DNA from: JBGOUJ01 sp041477005
GTDB taxonomy: Bacteria > Acidobacteriota > Terriglobia > Bryobacterales > JACQDG01
Direction: 5' to 3'
Assembly (NCBI GenBank): GCA_041477005.1
Contig: JBGOUJ010000031.1
Coordinates: 1-25,198, forward strand
DNA length: 25,198 bases
Made by a program: the position numbers and the translations under genes. The notes beneath the pieces are model-generated. The model saw nothing but the letters and a program-made list of their open reading frames with translations, made no database searches and was not told where the DNA came from. Of this stretch, positions 1-7,699 are shown piece by piece; position 1 is the stretch's first letter; every line of letters starts with the position of its first letter.

Positions 1-1
1 G

Positions 2-1123
2 GATCACCGCCTGACCGACTACGACCAGTTGACCGCGCGCTACTACATCAACGACTACAACCAGGAAGATGACGGCTCGTATGGAATTCCAGTCTCGGAT
101 CCAAACGCCGGCACAACCGACGGCCGCATTCAGAGTTTCATGGGCAGCTACCTGCACACTTTCAGCCCGACGCTGCTCAATAATCTTCAGGTCAGTTATG
201 ACCGGCGCAGCTTTATCCAGCGGCGGTTCGGGGCCGGCCAGGGGCTGGCGCAGTCCCTTGGACTGGCCAACGTGAGCAACGCCGCCTTTCCCACGTTCAA
301 TATCAACGGATATGCCTCGCTTGGCGCACCAGGCGCCACCAACGCGGCCGTGGCTCGCATTCAGACGCCGGTCACCGATACGCAGCTCCTGGATTCGATT
401 TCGACGTTCCACGGTAAGCATGGGGTCAAGACCGGCGTCGAATACCGCCGTGGGTATAACAGAGAGGCCGACGACATCGCCTCCGCCGGCAACCTCGTGT
501 TCACCCGCCAGATTACCGACCAGCCGGGCGTTTCGGGCACCGGCGACGGATTCGCCAGCTTCCTGATTGGGCAGGCGAATCAAGCGGCGCTCCAGAATTT
601 GGACAGCATCCCATCGCATGCCTCCTACTGGGCGGCTTACGTGCAGGACGATTATCGGGTGACCGACCGGTTGACGCTGAACCTGGGCCTGCGCTGGGAG
701 GTGGAGCTGCCGCGATACGTCGATCACAACCGGATGAACTCGTTCGATCCCTACACCCTCAATCCGGTGTCCGGGACGCCGGGCATTGTGACCTTTGCCG
801 GCGCCAATGGTGTTCCTCGAACGGCGTTCGACGCCAATTTCGGCAACATCGGGCCGCGCTTCGGATTTGCGTATCGCGCGCCGTTCGCGAAGAATCTGGT
901 GATCCGGGGTGGGGCGGGAATCTTTTACGGTCCGATGGTGAGCAACAGCGTCGGCCCGGCGGCGCCGTTGGGCTTTTCGGAAAACCTGAGCCTGGTGACC
1001 TCGAGCGCCGATACGACGTCGGTCCTCGCTCTGAGGAACGGCTTCCCGATTTATACACGCCTTCGATCAACACGCCGGGCTTCGGAGCGGTTCCCCTGGG
1101 AGCAAAGCCCAACACGGCAGTGA
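2..1123 (+). CDS. TonB-dependent receptor (Oar-like), 5'-truncated, upstream part of a frameshifted gene
   Basis: This is the middle part of an outer-membrane beta-barrel receptor; its beginning lies before the window, and the frame is open from base 2 (DHRLTDYDQLTARYYINDYN). The barrel strands read like the Oar/CarboxypepD_reg TonB receptors abundant in Acidobacteria: DQLTARYYINDY, SYWAAYVQDDYRVTDRLTL followed by NLGLRWE, and NIGPRFGFAYR with GGAGIFYGP. The family is thought to take up large substrates using TonB energy; the substrate cannot be told. From about base 1047 the frame gives unrelated residues (IYTRLRSTRR) and stops at 1123, while the family-like sequence continues in the -1 frame (PDLYTPSINTPGFGAV). 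One missing base near 1047-1052 explains this. The TTG at 29 is only an internal codon, not a start. Family assignment is sure; whether the gene is broken or misread is open. Confidence 0.85.
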   Translation, partial: DHRLTDYDQLTARYYINDYNQEDDGSYGIPVSDPNAGTTDGRIQSFMGSYLHTFSPTLLNNLQVSYDRRSFIQRRFGAGQGLAQSLGLANVSNAAFPTFNINGYASLGAPGATNAAVARIQTPVTDTQLLDSISTFHGKHGVKTGVEYRRGYNREADDIASAGNLVFTRQITDQPGVSGTGDGFASFLIGQANQAALQNLDSIPSHASYWAAYVQDDYRVTDRLTLNLGLRWEVELPRYVDHNRMNSFDPYTLNPVSGTPGIVTFAGANGVPRTAFDANFGNIGPRFGFAYRAPFAKNLVIRGGAGIFYGPMVSNSVGPAAPLGFSENLSLVTSSADTTSVLALRNGFPIYTRLRSTRRASERFPWEQSPTRQ

Positions 1124-2067
1124 CCTATTTCGAGCGGAACCGCCCGACGCCGACTTCCTATCAAGTCAACCTGGATATCCAGGATGAGATTGTGAGCAAC
1201 CTTGTTGTGGAGGCGGGCTACATGGGCAACGTGAGCCATCACCTGACGGCCAACGACCTGTCGATCAACCAGGCGCCGCCGCAACTGGTGGGGCCTGGTA
1301 ATGCACAACTGCTGCGGCCGTTCCCGCAGTTCAGCAATGTCTCCATCATTAACCCGCCCGTGGGCAACTCGAACTACCAGGCCGCATTCTTCAAGGTGGA
1401 GCGGCGGTTCAGCCGCGGCTTTGCGGTTCTGGCGCATTACACCTTTTCGAAGTTTCTCGATGATGCGGCTTCGGCCAACGAACTCGGCGACCCGGGCAGC
1501 TACATGGACGCCTACAACCGCAAGCTGGACAAGGGCCGCAGCGGAAGCGACATCCCGCACCGCGCGGTCCTCTCGATGCTCTACGCCGTACCGAGCTTCG
1601 GGAACCACCATCACGCGAACACCCTGCTGGGCGGGTGGCAGATCGGAGTCTTGAGCGTTCTCCAATCCGGCCAGCCCTTCACGGTGTACGATTCGGTGAA
1701 CAATACCAACGCGTTCCCCGCCGGAACCGTGCGGCCCAATCTGATCGGTGATCCCAATGCGGGACCGCACACGCTCTCGGGCTGGTTCAACACGGCTGCT
1801 TTCCAAAGCGCGCCGGCCTACACGTTCGGCGACTCGCCGCGATCGGTGTTGCGCGGGCCGTCGTGGAAAAGCGTAGACCTGACGCTTTCCAAGAGCTTCA
1901 AGATCAGGGAACGCTGGAGCGCCGAGCTCCGCGGCGAGTTCTTCAACGTCCTCAACCACCCGAACTTTGACCTTCCGGGTCACACGCTGGGGAATGCGGA
2001 CTTCGGCGTGATCTCGTCGGCGGAGCCGGCCCGCACGGTTCAGGTGGCGCTGCGCCTGGTGTTCTGA
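1120..2067 (+). CDS. TonB-dependent receptor (Oar-like), C-terminal barrel, downstream part of the frameshifted gene
   Basis: This reading frame completes the receptor that begins before the window. It does not start at 1120: the same frame already encodes receptor-like residues from about 1049 (PDLYTPSINTPGFGAVPLG), directly joining the upstream part if one base is restored. Visible strands include SYQVNLDIQDEIVSNLVVE, YQAAFFKVERRFSRGF, LAHYTFSKFLDDA and WSAELRGEFFNVLNHPNFD, all usual near the C-terminus of these proteins. The last residues (VQVALRLVF) form the amphipathic final strand with terminal Phe recognised by the BAM machinery, so the true C-terminus is present. No ribosome binding site is seen in front of 1120, which argues against an independent gene. 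No terminator hairpin was recognised in 2068-2200. Confidence 0.85.
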   Translation: MTYFERNRPTPTSYQVNLDIQDEIVSNLVVEAGYMGNVSHHLTANDLSINQAPPQLVGPGNAQLLRPFPQFSNVSIINPPVGNSNYQAAFFKVERRFSRGFAVLAHYTFSKFLDDAASANELGDPGSYMDAYNRKLDKGRSGSDIPHRAVLSMLYAVPSFGNHHHANTLLGGWQIGVLSVLQSGQPFTVYDSVNNTNAFPAGTVRPNLIGDPNAGPHTLSGWFNTAAFQSAPAYTFGDSPRSVLRGPSWKSVDLTLSKSFKIRERWSAELRGEFFNVLNHPNFDLPGHTLGNADFGVISSAEPARTVQVALRLVF

Positions 2068-2202
2068 GAACGTCGTCGGGGCAGTGGGTTCGCTGTGGCC
2101 GTCAAGCGTTGGCGCCCATGCGACGGTGGTCGATCCGGCGCGGCGATCCTGTCACGCGCATAAAGAGGTCTCGCCTACCTTCCAAACAATAACACTGCTT
2201 CC

Positions 2203-2229
2203 AATTTAAGACACTATGTGTTATAATTT
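2203..2229 (+). promoter_or_regulatory. Promoter with inverted-repeat operator candidate for the HTH-ImmA/PIN module
   Basis: A perfect TATAAT (2222-2227) lies in an AT-rich patch unlike the surrounding GC-rich DNA; TTCCAA at 2199-2204 is a weak -35 at 17 bp. Centred on 2216 is an interrupted inverted repeat: ACAC/GTGT (2211-2214, 2218-2221), TTA/TAA (2206-2208, 2224-2226) and AA/TT (2203-2204, 2228-2229), overlapping the -10. Transcription would start near 2234. Binding by the HTH protein encoded downstream (autorepression) is inferred. Confidence 0.5.
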
Positions 2230-2245
2230 CTGCCAGGATGGCGGC

Positions 2246-2431
2246 ATGCCGAATCGGCCCTTGCACACGATGATTGGCGTCCCGCTTGGCGCTGGGTTCT
2301 CTGCTTGTAAGTATAACAATAAAAATAACTTAGTACTAGCAGTCGAGGTCCTTGGCGGGGGCTTGGGAACAGCCTTGGGCGCGGTAGACCTTGGGGCCAC
2401 GCGGGGCTTGCCTCTGTTCGGCCAGGGCTAG
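2246..2431 (+). CDS. Small orphan protein leading the HTH-ImmA/PIN module (possibly truncated)
   Basis: A 61-residue protein starting MPNRPLHTMIGVPLGAG and ending just before the ribosome binding site of the next gene. The ATG at 2246 was chosen because it lies about 12 bases after the predicted transcription start; the in-frame ATG at 2216 lies inside the promoter. The body has a glycine-rich stretch (GGGLGTALGA). From memory, this beginning resembles a family of small phage-like proteins that carry a GG-x-LGG stretch followed by an LPD motif. Here the sequence leaves that pattern after the glycine stretch, so it may be a cut-down copy. Codons 27-36 (KYNNKNN and following) are AT-rich compared with the neighbours. 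No function can be given. It could also be a chance reading frame in a leader. Confidence 0.4.
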   Translation: MPNRPLHTMIGVPLGAGFSACKYNNKNNLVLAVEVLGGGLGTALGAVDLGATRGLPLFGQG

Positions 2432-2439
2432 GAGGAACT

Positions 2440-3702
2440 ATGCCAATTGACCAGGTCGAGTTGGGTCGCCGGGTTCGGCAGGCGCGGGAGGCGTGTGGGC
2501 TGACCCAGGGAGAGGTCGCCGAGAAGCTGCGCGTGTCCCGACCAACTGTCGTCCAGATGGAGCAAGGCAAGCGCGCAATTACGGGCCTTGAACTGCATCA
2601 GTTGGCCTATCTATTGGGGCGAGACATTCGCGATTTTCTGGCGCACGATTTTGCGGAAGACGATGTGGTCCGTGTGCTATTTCGCTCCCAAGATGACGCT
2701 GGCGAAGATGACGCAATCAAGCCGGCGCTGCGCGACTGCATCGCGCTTGGGCATGAATTGACCAACTTGGAAGACCTGCTGGGTATGAGCAGAGGCTGCA
2801 CGAGTATGGCGGCATACTCGTTGGCCGTTCCCAGCAGCAAGTGGGAGGCGATTCAGGGCGGTGCACGGGCTGCCCGAGAAGAGCGCCGGCGCCTGGGGCT
2901 CGGGTCAGCTCCTCTGGGAGATCTGGTCGCTTTACTGGAGGCTCAAGGGGTGCGAACGGGCATGGTTTCGATGCCGGCCGAGGTTTCCGGCTTGATGATC
3001 AGTCATCCAAGGGTCGGACTGTTCGTGGTCATCAATCGAGACCACCCGGCGGCGAGACAGCGCTTTTCGTGGTGCCACGAATATGCTCACGTTCTTCTGG
3101 ACAGAGACTCCGTGGGGCTGATCAGCCGGGAGAGCGAGCGGAACAATCTTCGAGAGGTTCGCGCGAACTCGTTTTCGGCCAGCCTTCTCATGCCCGAAGA
3201 AGGTGTTCGCCAGCTCATTTCGGGTCTTGGCAAGGGGACCGCGAGCCGGGTTCACGCGGAGATCTTCGACGAGGCGGGAGTGGTTCCCGTGGATTCGCGC
3301 ACGGAGCCGGGCTCGCAGGATCTGCAGTTGTACGATGTTGTCCAGATGGCTCATTTCTTCGGCGCGAGCGTCCTGTCCGCACTGTACCGTTTGCGCAACC
3401 TGAAGCTGCTTTCAGAAGCCGAGTTCGAACGGTTGAAGACTCTTGACGGCGAAGGGAAAAGCCGGAAGATGGCCGAGCTGCTCGGCCTGCCGTTGCGCGA
3501 CTCGATTGACGATATCGGTGAATTCCATCGCCGCTACCTTGGCCTTGCCCTTGAGGCGCTGCGGAGAGAGAAGATCAGCCATGCCAAATTTCTCGAGCTG
3601 GCGGACCGCGTCGGAGTGAACCGGCCGGAGGCCGAGAGCTTGCTTGAGAGCGCTGGGCTCGATAGCGAAGAGCCGGAGTCAGTCCTCCTGCCGGAAGGCT
3701 GA
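2440..3702 (+). CDS. HTH-XRE regulator fused to ImmA/IrrE-type (M78) metallopeptidase
   Basis: A 420-residue two-domain protein. Residues 5-62 form an XRE/Cro-type helix-turn-helix (ELGRRVRQAREACGLTQGEV, then SRPTVVQMEQGKRAI). Residues 160-260 are an ImmA/IrrE-like zinc peptidase: HEYAH at 213-217 gives the HExxH metal site and catalytic Glu, and REVRANSFSASLLMP (238-252) is the usual following helix, with E239 a likely third ligand. The C-terminal 160 residues are helical and not assigned. In this family the peptidase cleaves a repressor or antitoxin, as ImmA of ICEBs1 and IrrE/DdrO of Deinococcus do; here DNA-binding and protease parts share one chain. AGGAGG lies at a good distance from the ATG. 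The stop overlaps the start of the PIN gene by one base (TGATG), implying coupled translation. Autoregulation through the inverted repeat at 2203-2229 is inferred. Confidence 0.88.
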   Translation: MPIDQVELGRRVRQAREACGLTQGEVAEKLRVSRPTVVQMEQGKRAITGLELHQLAYLLGRDIRDFLAHDFAEDDVVRVLFRSQDDAGEDDAIKPALRDCIALGHELTNLEDLLGMSRGCTSMAAYSLAVPSSKWEAIQGGARAAREERRRLGLGSAPLGDLVALLEAQGVRTGMVSMPAEVSGLMISHPRVGLFVVINRDHPAARQRFSWCHEYAHVLLDRDSVGLISRESERNNLREVRANSFSASLLMPEEGVRQLISGLGKGTASRVHAEIFDEAGVVPVDSRTEPGSQDLQLYDVVQMAHFFGASVLSALYRLRNLKLLSEAEFERLKTLDGEGKSRKMAELLGLPLRDSIDDIGEFHRRYLGLALEALRREKISHAKFLELADRVGVNRPEAESLLESAGLDSEEPESVLLPEG

Positions 3703-4220
3703 TGAGTTGCCCTCCTGCCTCCACGGTACATGTCGTCGTTACAGACGCCAATATCCTGATCAACCTGGTTCACGTTGGCCGGCTTGACTTGCTCGGAAAG
3801 TTGCTGCGTTATTCGTTTGTGGTTCCGGAGCAAGTGATCGCCGAGGTTAAGGATCCCCCACAGTCCGTTGTGCTGGCGAAAGCACTCGACGAAGGGCTGC
3901 TCACGGCAGAGAAGCTCACTCAGATTGCCGAACTGGAGTTGTATGCAGAGTTGCTGATGAAGCTCGGCAGCGGCGAAGCCGCATGTCTCGCCCTGGCTCA
4001 GTCGAGGGGGTGGCTTATTGCATCCGACGAAAGAAGGGTATTCTTCCGTGAAGTGGTTAGACGGCTGGGGCCTGGTTCCATTTTGAATACCGCCGGTCTG
4101 TTCGTGCTGGCGATTCATAGCGGCGCGATCACGGTAGACGAGGCGGACGATGCCAAAGCGCTGCTGGAGAGACACCGCTTTCGAATGAGGTTTGCCTCCT
4201 TTCGAGACGTGCTGCCGTGA
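3702..4220 (+). CDS. PIN-domain protein (DUF3368-like), putative ribonuclease partner of the HTH-ImmA protein
   Basis: A 172-residue PIN-fold protein. The acidic residues that bind metal in PIN ribonucleases are visible: D15 in VTDANILINL, E92 in GSGEAACLALA and D109 in IASDERR. The order and spacing, with LNTAGLFVLA near residue 128, resemble the DUF3368 branch used as toxins or toxin-like nucleases. Such proteins cut RNA; the target is unknown. The start ATG shares one base with the stop of the HTH-ImmA gene, and GGAAGG just before it can serve as ribosome binding site, so both proteins are probably made together. PIN toxins normally pair with a small DNA-binding antitoxin; here the partner would be a 420-residue regulator-protease, an atypical pairing. 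Toxicity is inferred, not shown. About 100 bases separate it from the convergent channel gene; no terminator was recognised there. Confidence 0.82.
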   Translation: MSCPPASTVHVVVTDANILINLVHVGRLDLLGKLLRYSFVVPEQVIAEVKDPPQSVVLAKALDEGLLTAEKLTQIAELELYAELLMKLGSGEAACLALAQSRGWLIASDERRVFFREVVRRLGPGSILNTAGLFVLAIHSGAITVDEADDAKALLERHRFRMRFASFRDVLP

Positions 4221-4318
4221 GCAGCGAATGAAAGCCCTTCTGTCACCTCCCGCGTCTTCAGGTCCCAGTGCATCTGGCCGCCGCTCCTTTGGATCTGGCG
4301 GACGGTTTGGAAGGAGAT

Positions 4319-6112
4319 CTACGCCGGAGCCGAATTGGCGGGGCTTCCGGCGGGTTTGTGCAGGAGATCGACAATCGCCTGAAACAGCCGCGACTTCACC
4401 GCATACCGCTGCGGGGCGCGCGTGATGTACCGCACGATCACATTCAAGCCACTCCCGGAAGGCCGGAGGTCCACCGCCGGTTTCGCGGAAAATGGCCGGA
4501 TGCCGTATTGACGGGTCACCCGCTCCCAATCCGTTTCCGCCAGCTTGGCGTCGGCCTCGGTTTCGCGCTCGACTGTCTGGCGGATCTGCTGCGCCATCTC
4601 ATACGGATCGCCGGCCGCCGGCAGAGACACCTGCAGCTCGTCCCAAAGCCACTGTCCCGCCGTCGAAAAGTTGAAGTAGTGGCCCGCGAGTGCAAAGCTG
4701 TTCATGAAGGTAACATGGCGGCCGGTCGGATGGCCGGTGGTCGTCCAGTTTCCCATCTCGAGCAGCACCGTTCGCAACAGACCGATCTCGATGACCTCGC
4801 CGCCTACACCTTCGATCTCCACCCAATCGCCGACACGAACGCCGTTTCGGCCTATCAGCGCGAACCAGCCGAAGAAGGCGACGATGAAGTCTTTCAAGGC
4901 GACGGTGAGGCCGGCGGTCGCCAGCCCGATGATGGTCGACGTTTGGGTGGGTGGCCCGAACAGAATCAGCAGAATTAGGAAGGCTCCGAGCAACTGCACG
5001 GCGATGCCGGCTATGACTCGCAACTGGTGCAGGCGCCGGCGGTCCTTCTGCCGGCTAAAGGCGTGGTCCAGGGCCCTGCCGATCGCGATGACCAGGAGGA
5101 GAATCGCGAGAACCGCGGCGAGTGATCCCAGCAACAGGTGCAGAGCACTGCGCCGTCTGGTCTCGAGCAGGGCGCTCCAGCGCTTGTAGACGTCGGACAG
5201 TTGCTGGCTGTCTTGAATCCGTTTATCGAGCTCGGTGAGCGTTTTTCTCTGGTCGGACAGGCCGTGCAGCCGCGCCACCACGGCCGCGGTGTCCTCTTCA
5301 TCGCCGGTATCAACAGAGGAGGCTTCGCTGGTGGGGGCCGCCGAACCGGCGCCGGCGTCCGACCGCGGTTTGCTGATCAGCTTTTCTAAGGCGTCGTGTT
5401 GGCGCTCCAGCGTCGAAGCTTTGCCGGCCGCTTGCTGGCGGGCCGCCTGCAGTTGACCCTCTCGATCCTCCAAGGAAAGCCGCAACCGAATCTGTTCACT
5501 CAGCGTCGCCGGAGGTCCAGCCGTGGAGACCTTCGGCGGTTGCGCCGTCTCGTGCTGCGCGGATTCATGCTCCTGCAGCGCGCGCTGGAGCTTGGCGTGC
5601 TTGTCGCCGCCTTGGCGTACGAGGTCTTCCTGGGCGTCCTCGAGCTCGTCCTCGTCGAGGGCGAGCTGCGCTTTTGTCAATTCCAACTTATCGGCGGCGG
5701 CGTCATTGGCGGCTGCCTGTTTGGTCAGTTGCGCAATACGCCCCTGGTCCGCCGCGATTCGCGCCTTCAACTGGGTGAGGCGGTCGGCCAGTTGCTTCAA
5801 CGGCCCGCTCGCCGGCGGGCTGGGCGCGGTCGCTTCCCGCAGTGCGGTCGCGAAGGCCTGATCGAGCTCGTGATCGGAGAGACGCAGCGCCTCACGCGCC
5901 AGATCCTGCTCTTCGCTCGTGTCGGCCAGGGAGGCGATGCGTCGGGCGGTTTGTAGCAGCCGTTCGTCGATCAGCGATGCCTGGCTGCTTGCCGCGGGCG
6001 CCTTCGGCACGAAACGGTTCGAGCTCGCATCGCGCGTGATGTACCACGCAACGGCGCAGGCCACCAGCAGCACGGCAAGAACGGCAGCCAGGAGATTTTT
6101 GGAGAGTCTCAT
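4319..6112 (-). CDS. MscS-family mechanosensitive ion channel with long N-terminal coiled coil
   Basis: A 597-residue inner-membrane protein. A signal-anchor helix (7-25) is followed by about 290 charged, Ala/Gln/Glu-rich residues (45-320) that should form coiled coil in the periplasm. Three membrane segments follow near 325-347, 364-386 and 392-420; the last, pore-lining one contains GLATAGLTVALKDFIVAFFG. The MscS beta domain comes next (RVGDWVEIEGVGGEVIEIGL, residues 426-445), then the cytoplasmic cage region. E. coli MscS has 286 residues, so this is one of the enlarged relatives. Such channels open on membrane tension and release solutes in hypo-osmotic shock. The start codon overlaps the stop of the exporter gene upstream (TAATG), so the two form an operon with coupled translation. 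The C-terminal tail is Ala/Pro-rich. Family is sure; ion choice and gating are unknown. Confidence 0.9.
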   Translation of the reverse strand: MRLSKNLLAAVLAVLLVACAVAWYITRDASSNRFVPKAPAASSQASLIDERLLQTARRIASLADTSEEQDLAREALRLSDHELDQAFATALREATAPSPPASGPLKQLADRLTQLKARIAADQGRIAQLTKQAAANDAAADKLELTKAQLALDEDELEDAQEDLVRQGGDKHAKLQRALQEHESAQHETAQPPKVSTAGPPATLSEQIRLRLSLEDREGQLQAARQQAAGKASTLERQHDALEKLISKPRSDAGAGSAAPTSEASSVDTGDEEDTAAVVARLHGLSDQRKTLTELDKRIQDSQQLSDVYKRWSALLETRRRSALHLLLGSLAAVLAILLLVIAIGRALDHAFSRQKDRRRLHQLRVIAGIAVQLLGAFLILLILFGPPTQTSTIIGLATAGLTVALKDFIVAFFGWFALIGRNGVRVGDWVEIEGVGGEVIEIGLLRTVLLEMGNWTTTGHPTGRHVTFMNSFALAGHYFNFSTAGQWLWDELQVSLPAAGDPYEMAQQIRQTVERETEADAKLAETDWERVTRQYGIRPFSAKPAVDLRPSGSGLNVIVRYITRAPQRYAVKSRLFQAIVDLLHKPAGSPANSAPA

Positions 6113-7386
6113 TATCTCGCCCGCACCGACCCTACGCCGGCAACGGCCGGCTGTGGGGCCAATTCATCGGCCCGGCGCACGGAGGGGAATAGCCAAGCCC
6201 ATAGCATGACGATGGCTATTGTACCCAGGCCGCCCAGGATCACGGCGGGCACCGTCCCAAACCATTGCGCGGTGATGCCCGATTCGAACTGGCCCACCTC
6301 GTTCGAGGCCCCGATAAACACCATGTTGACGGCGCTGACGCGCCCGCGCATGTCGTCCGGTGTGGCAAGCTGGATCATCGTTTGGCGCACGATGACGCTC
6401 ACCATGTCGCAGGCGCCGACCAGCGCCAATGCCGCCATCGAGAGCGTCAGGTTGCGCGAGAGTCCGAAGACAACGGTGAAGACGCCAAAGCCCGCCACAC
6501 ACCAAAGCATAGCGGCCCCGGCCTGCCGGCGCACGGGCCAGTGAGCCACGAGGATCGCCGTGATCAAGGCGCCCACGCCGGGGGCGCTGCGCAGCAGCCC
6601 GAGTCCGGAAGGGCCTACCTTCAGGATCTCCCGGGCGTACACGGGCAGCAGCGCCACCGCCCCGCCCAACAACACAGCGAAGAGGTCCAGTGAAATCGCG
6701 CCCAGAATCAGCTTGTTGCGCCAAATGTACCGCAACCCGTCCAAGACCACGCCGAAAGAGGCGGCTGCTCGCGGGCGCTGGACGGCCTGCAGGTGGATCG
6801 CCGACACCAACAGCAAGGCGGTGAGATATCCCATAGCGGCGCAGGTGTAAACGGGCGCCGGACCCCTGGCCCAGCCATACATTAGCCCACCGGCCATCGG
6901 CCCCAGGATGGTCGCAGCCTGGAAAGTGGAGGAACTCCAAGCCACCGCATTCGGAAAGTGCTCTCCCCGCACGAGCAGCGGCAGGAATGACTGGCCCGCC
7001 GCGCCGTTGAAGGTACGGACGGCTCCATTCAGCAACAGCACTCCGTAGATGGGATACACCGAAGCCGAACCGCGTATCGCCAAAGCAAGCAGCAGAAGGG
7101 AGCAGAGAGAGAAAGCGATGTAGCAGGTCTGCAAAACGCGCTGTCGCGCGACCCGGTCCGCGGTATGGCCGGCCAGCAGGAATAGAAAGATGCCGGGCAG
7201 GAACTGGGCCAGGCCCACCAGGCCGAGGTCCACGGGACGATGCGTCAGCGCGTACACCTGCCAGGCAACGGCGACGGACTGCATCTCCGACGACATCACG
7301 GCCAGCAGCCGGGCGGTCATGTAGAAACGGAAGTTCGGGTAACGAAAAGCGATGCGGGCCGGCGGCTGGGGTGAGCTCTCGCGCAT
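6112..7386 (-). CDS. MFS transporter, EntS-like exporter
   Basis: A 424-residue major facilitator superfamily protein with about twelve hydrophobic segments. After a short cytoplasmic start (RIAFRYPNFRFYMTARLLAV) the loop between helices 2 and 3 reads AGHTADRVARQRVL, the MFS motif A form. The second half repeats the pattern more loosely, with TPDDMRGRVSAVNMVFIGAS near residue 345. This arrangement is that of the EntS/MFS_3 group, whose studied members export siderophores or drugs by proton antiport. The substrate cannot be read from the sequence. A stop codon lies two codons before the ATG, so the start is fixed, but no Shine-Dalgarno sequence is visible in front of it. The gene is followed with one-base overlap by the mechanosensitive channel gene; a shared role in envelope stress is speculation. 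Confidence 0.88.
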   Translation of the reverse strand: MRESSPQPPARIAFRYPNFRFYMTARLLAVMSSEMQSVAVAWQVYALTHRPVDLGLVGLAQFLPGIFLFLLAGHTADRVARQRVLQTCYIAFSLCSLLLLALAIRGSASVYPIYGVLLLNGAVRTFNGAAGQSFLPLLVRGEHFPNAVAWSSSTFQAATILGPMAGGLMYGWARGPAPVYTCAAMGYLTALLLVSAIHLQAVQRPRAAASFGVVLDGLRYIWRNKLILGAISLDLFAVLLGGAVALLPVYAREILKVGPSGLGLLRSAPGVGALITAILVAHWPVRRQAGAAMLWCVAGFGVFTVVFGLSRNLTLSMAALALVGACDMVSVIVRQTMIQLATPDDMRGRVSAVNMVFIGASNEVGQFESGITAQWFGTVPAVILGGLGTIAIVMLWAWLFPSVRRADELAPQPAVAGVGSVRAR

Positions 7387-7699
7387 GAGGGCTTAGTGTC
7401 AGTTTCCCACAGCCGGCCGGCACGCCGCCGCGAAGGCGGGGAGGGCGGACGGTTGCAGCCGACTCTTCGGGTCGAGGCCGACGCCGCGGTCAAAGGAGGG
7501 ATGCATCGGAATTGTGCGATGGCAACGCCACGGTCTGCGGATTTGGTCCGCGAGCGGCGTCTACCAGGGGTGAGACCGCATGACGCCCGCCGGCCGTGGG
7601 GGCCGCTAGTTCAACAGCCTGCCGACAGGCGTCCGTCTCACATGGAGAATGGACAGACGCGCGGGCTTGGAGCGCGCCCAAGACTCCGGCGGCGCCGAT
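7387..7699. other. Gene-free stretch between the MFS gene and the DUF3300 gene
   Basis: 313 GC-rich bases between two minus-strand genes. Reading frames here show no recognisable protein. A possible stem GCGCG/CGCGC lies near 7659-7677, just after the end of the DUF3300 gene, and could aid transcription stop, but it lacks a T-run. No convincing promoter for the MFS gene was found. Confidence 0.4.

Noticed and set aside
1040..1060. Programmed -1 ribosomal frameshift in the receptor gene
   Set aside because: No X-XXY-YYZ slippery site or downstream structure was seen; a missing base explains the shift better, and receptors of this family are not known to use it.
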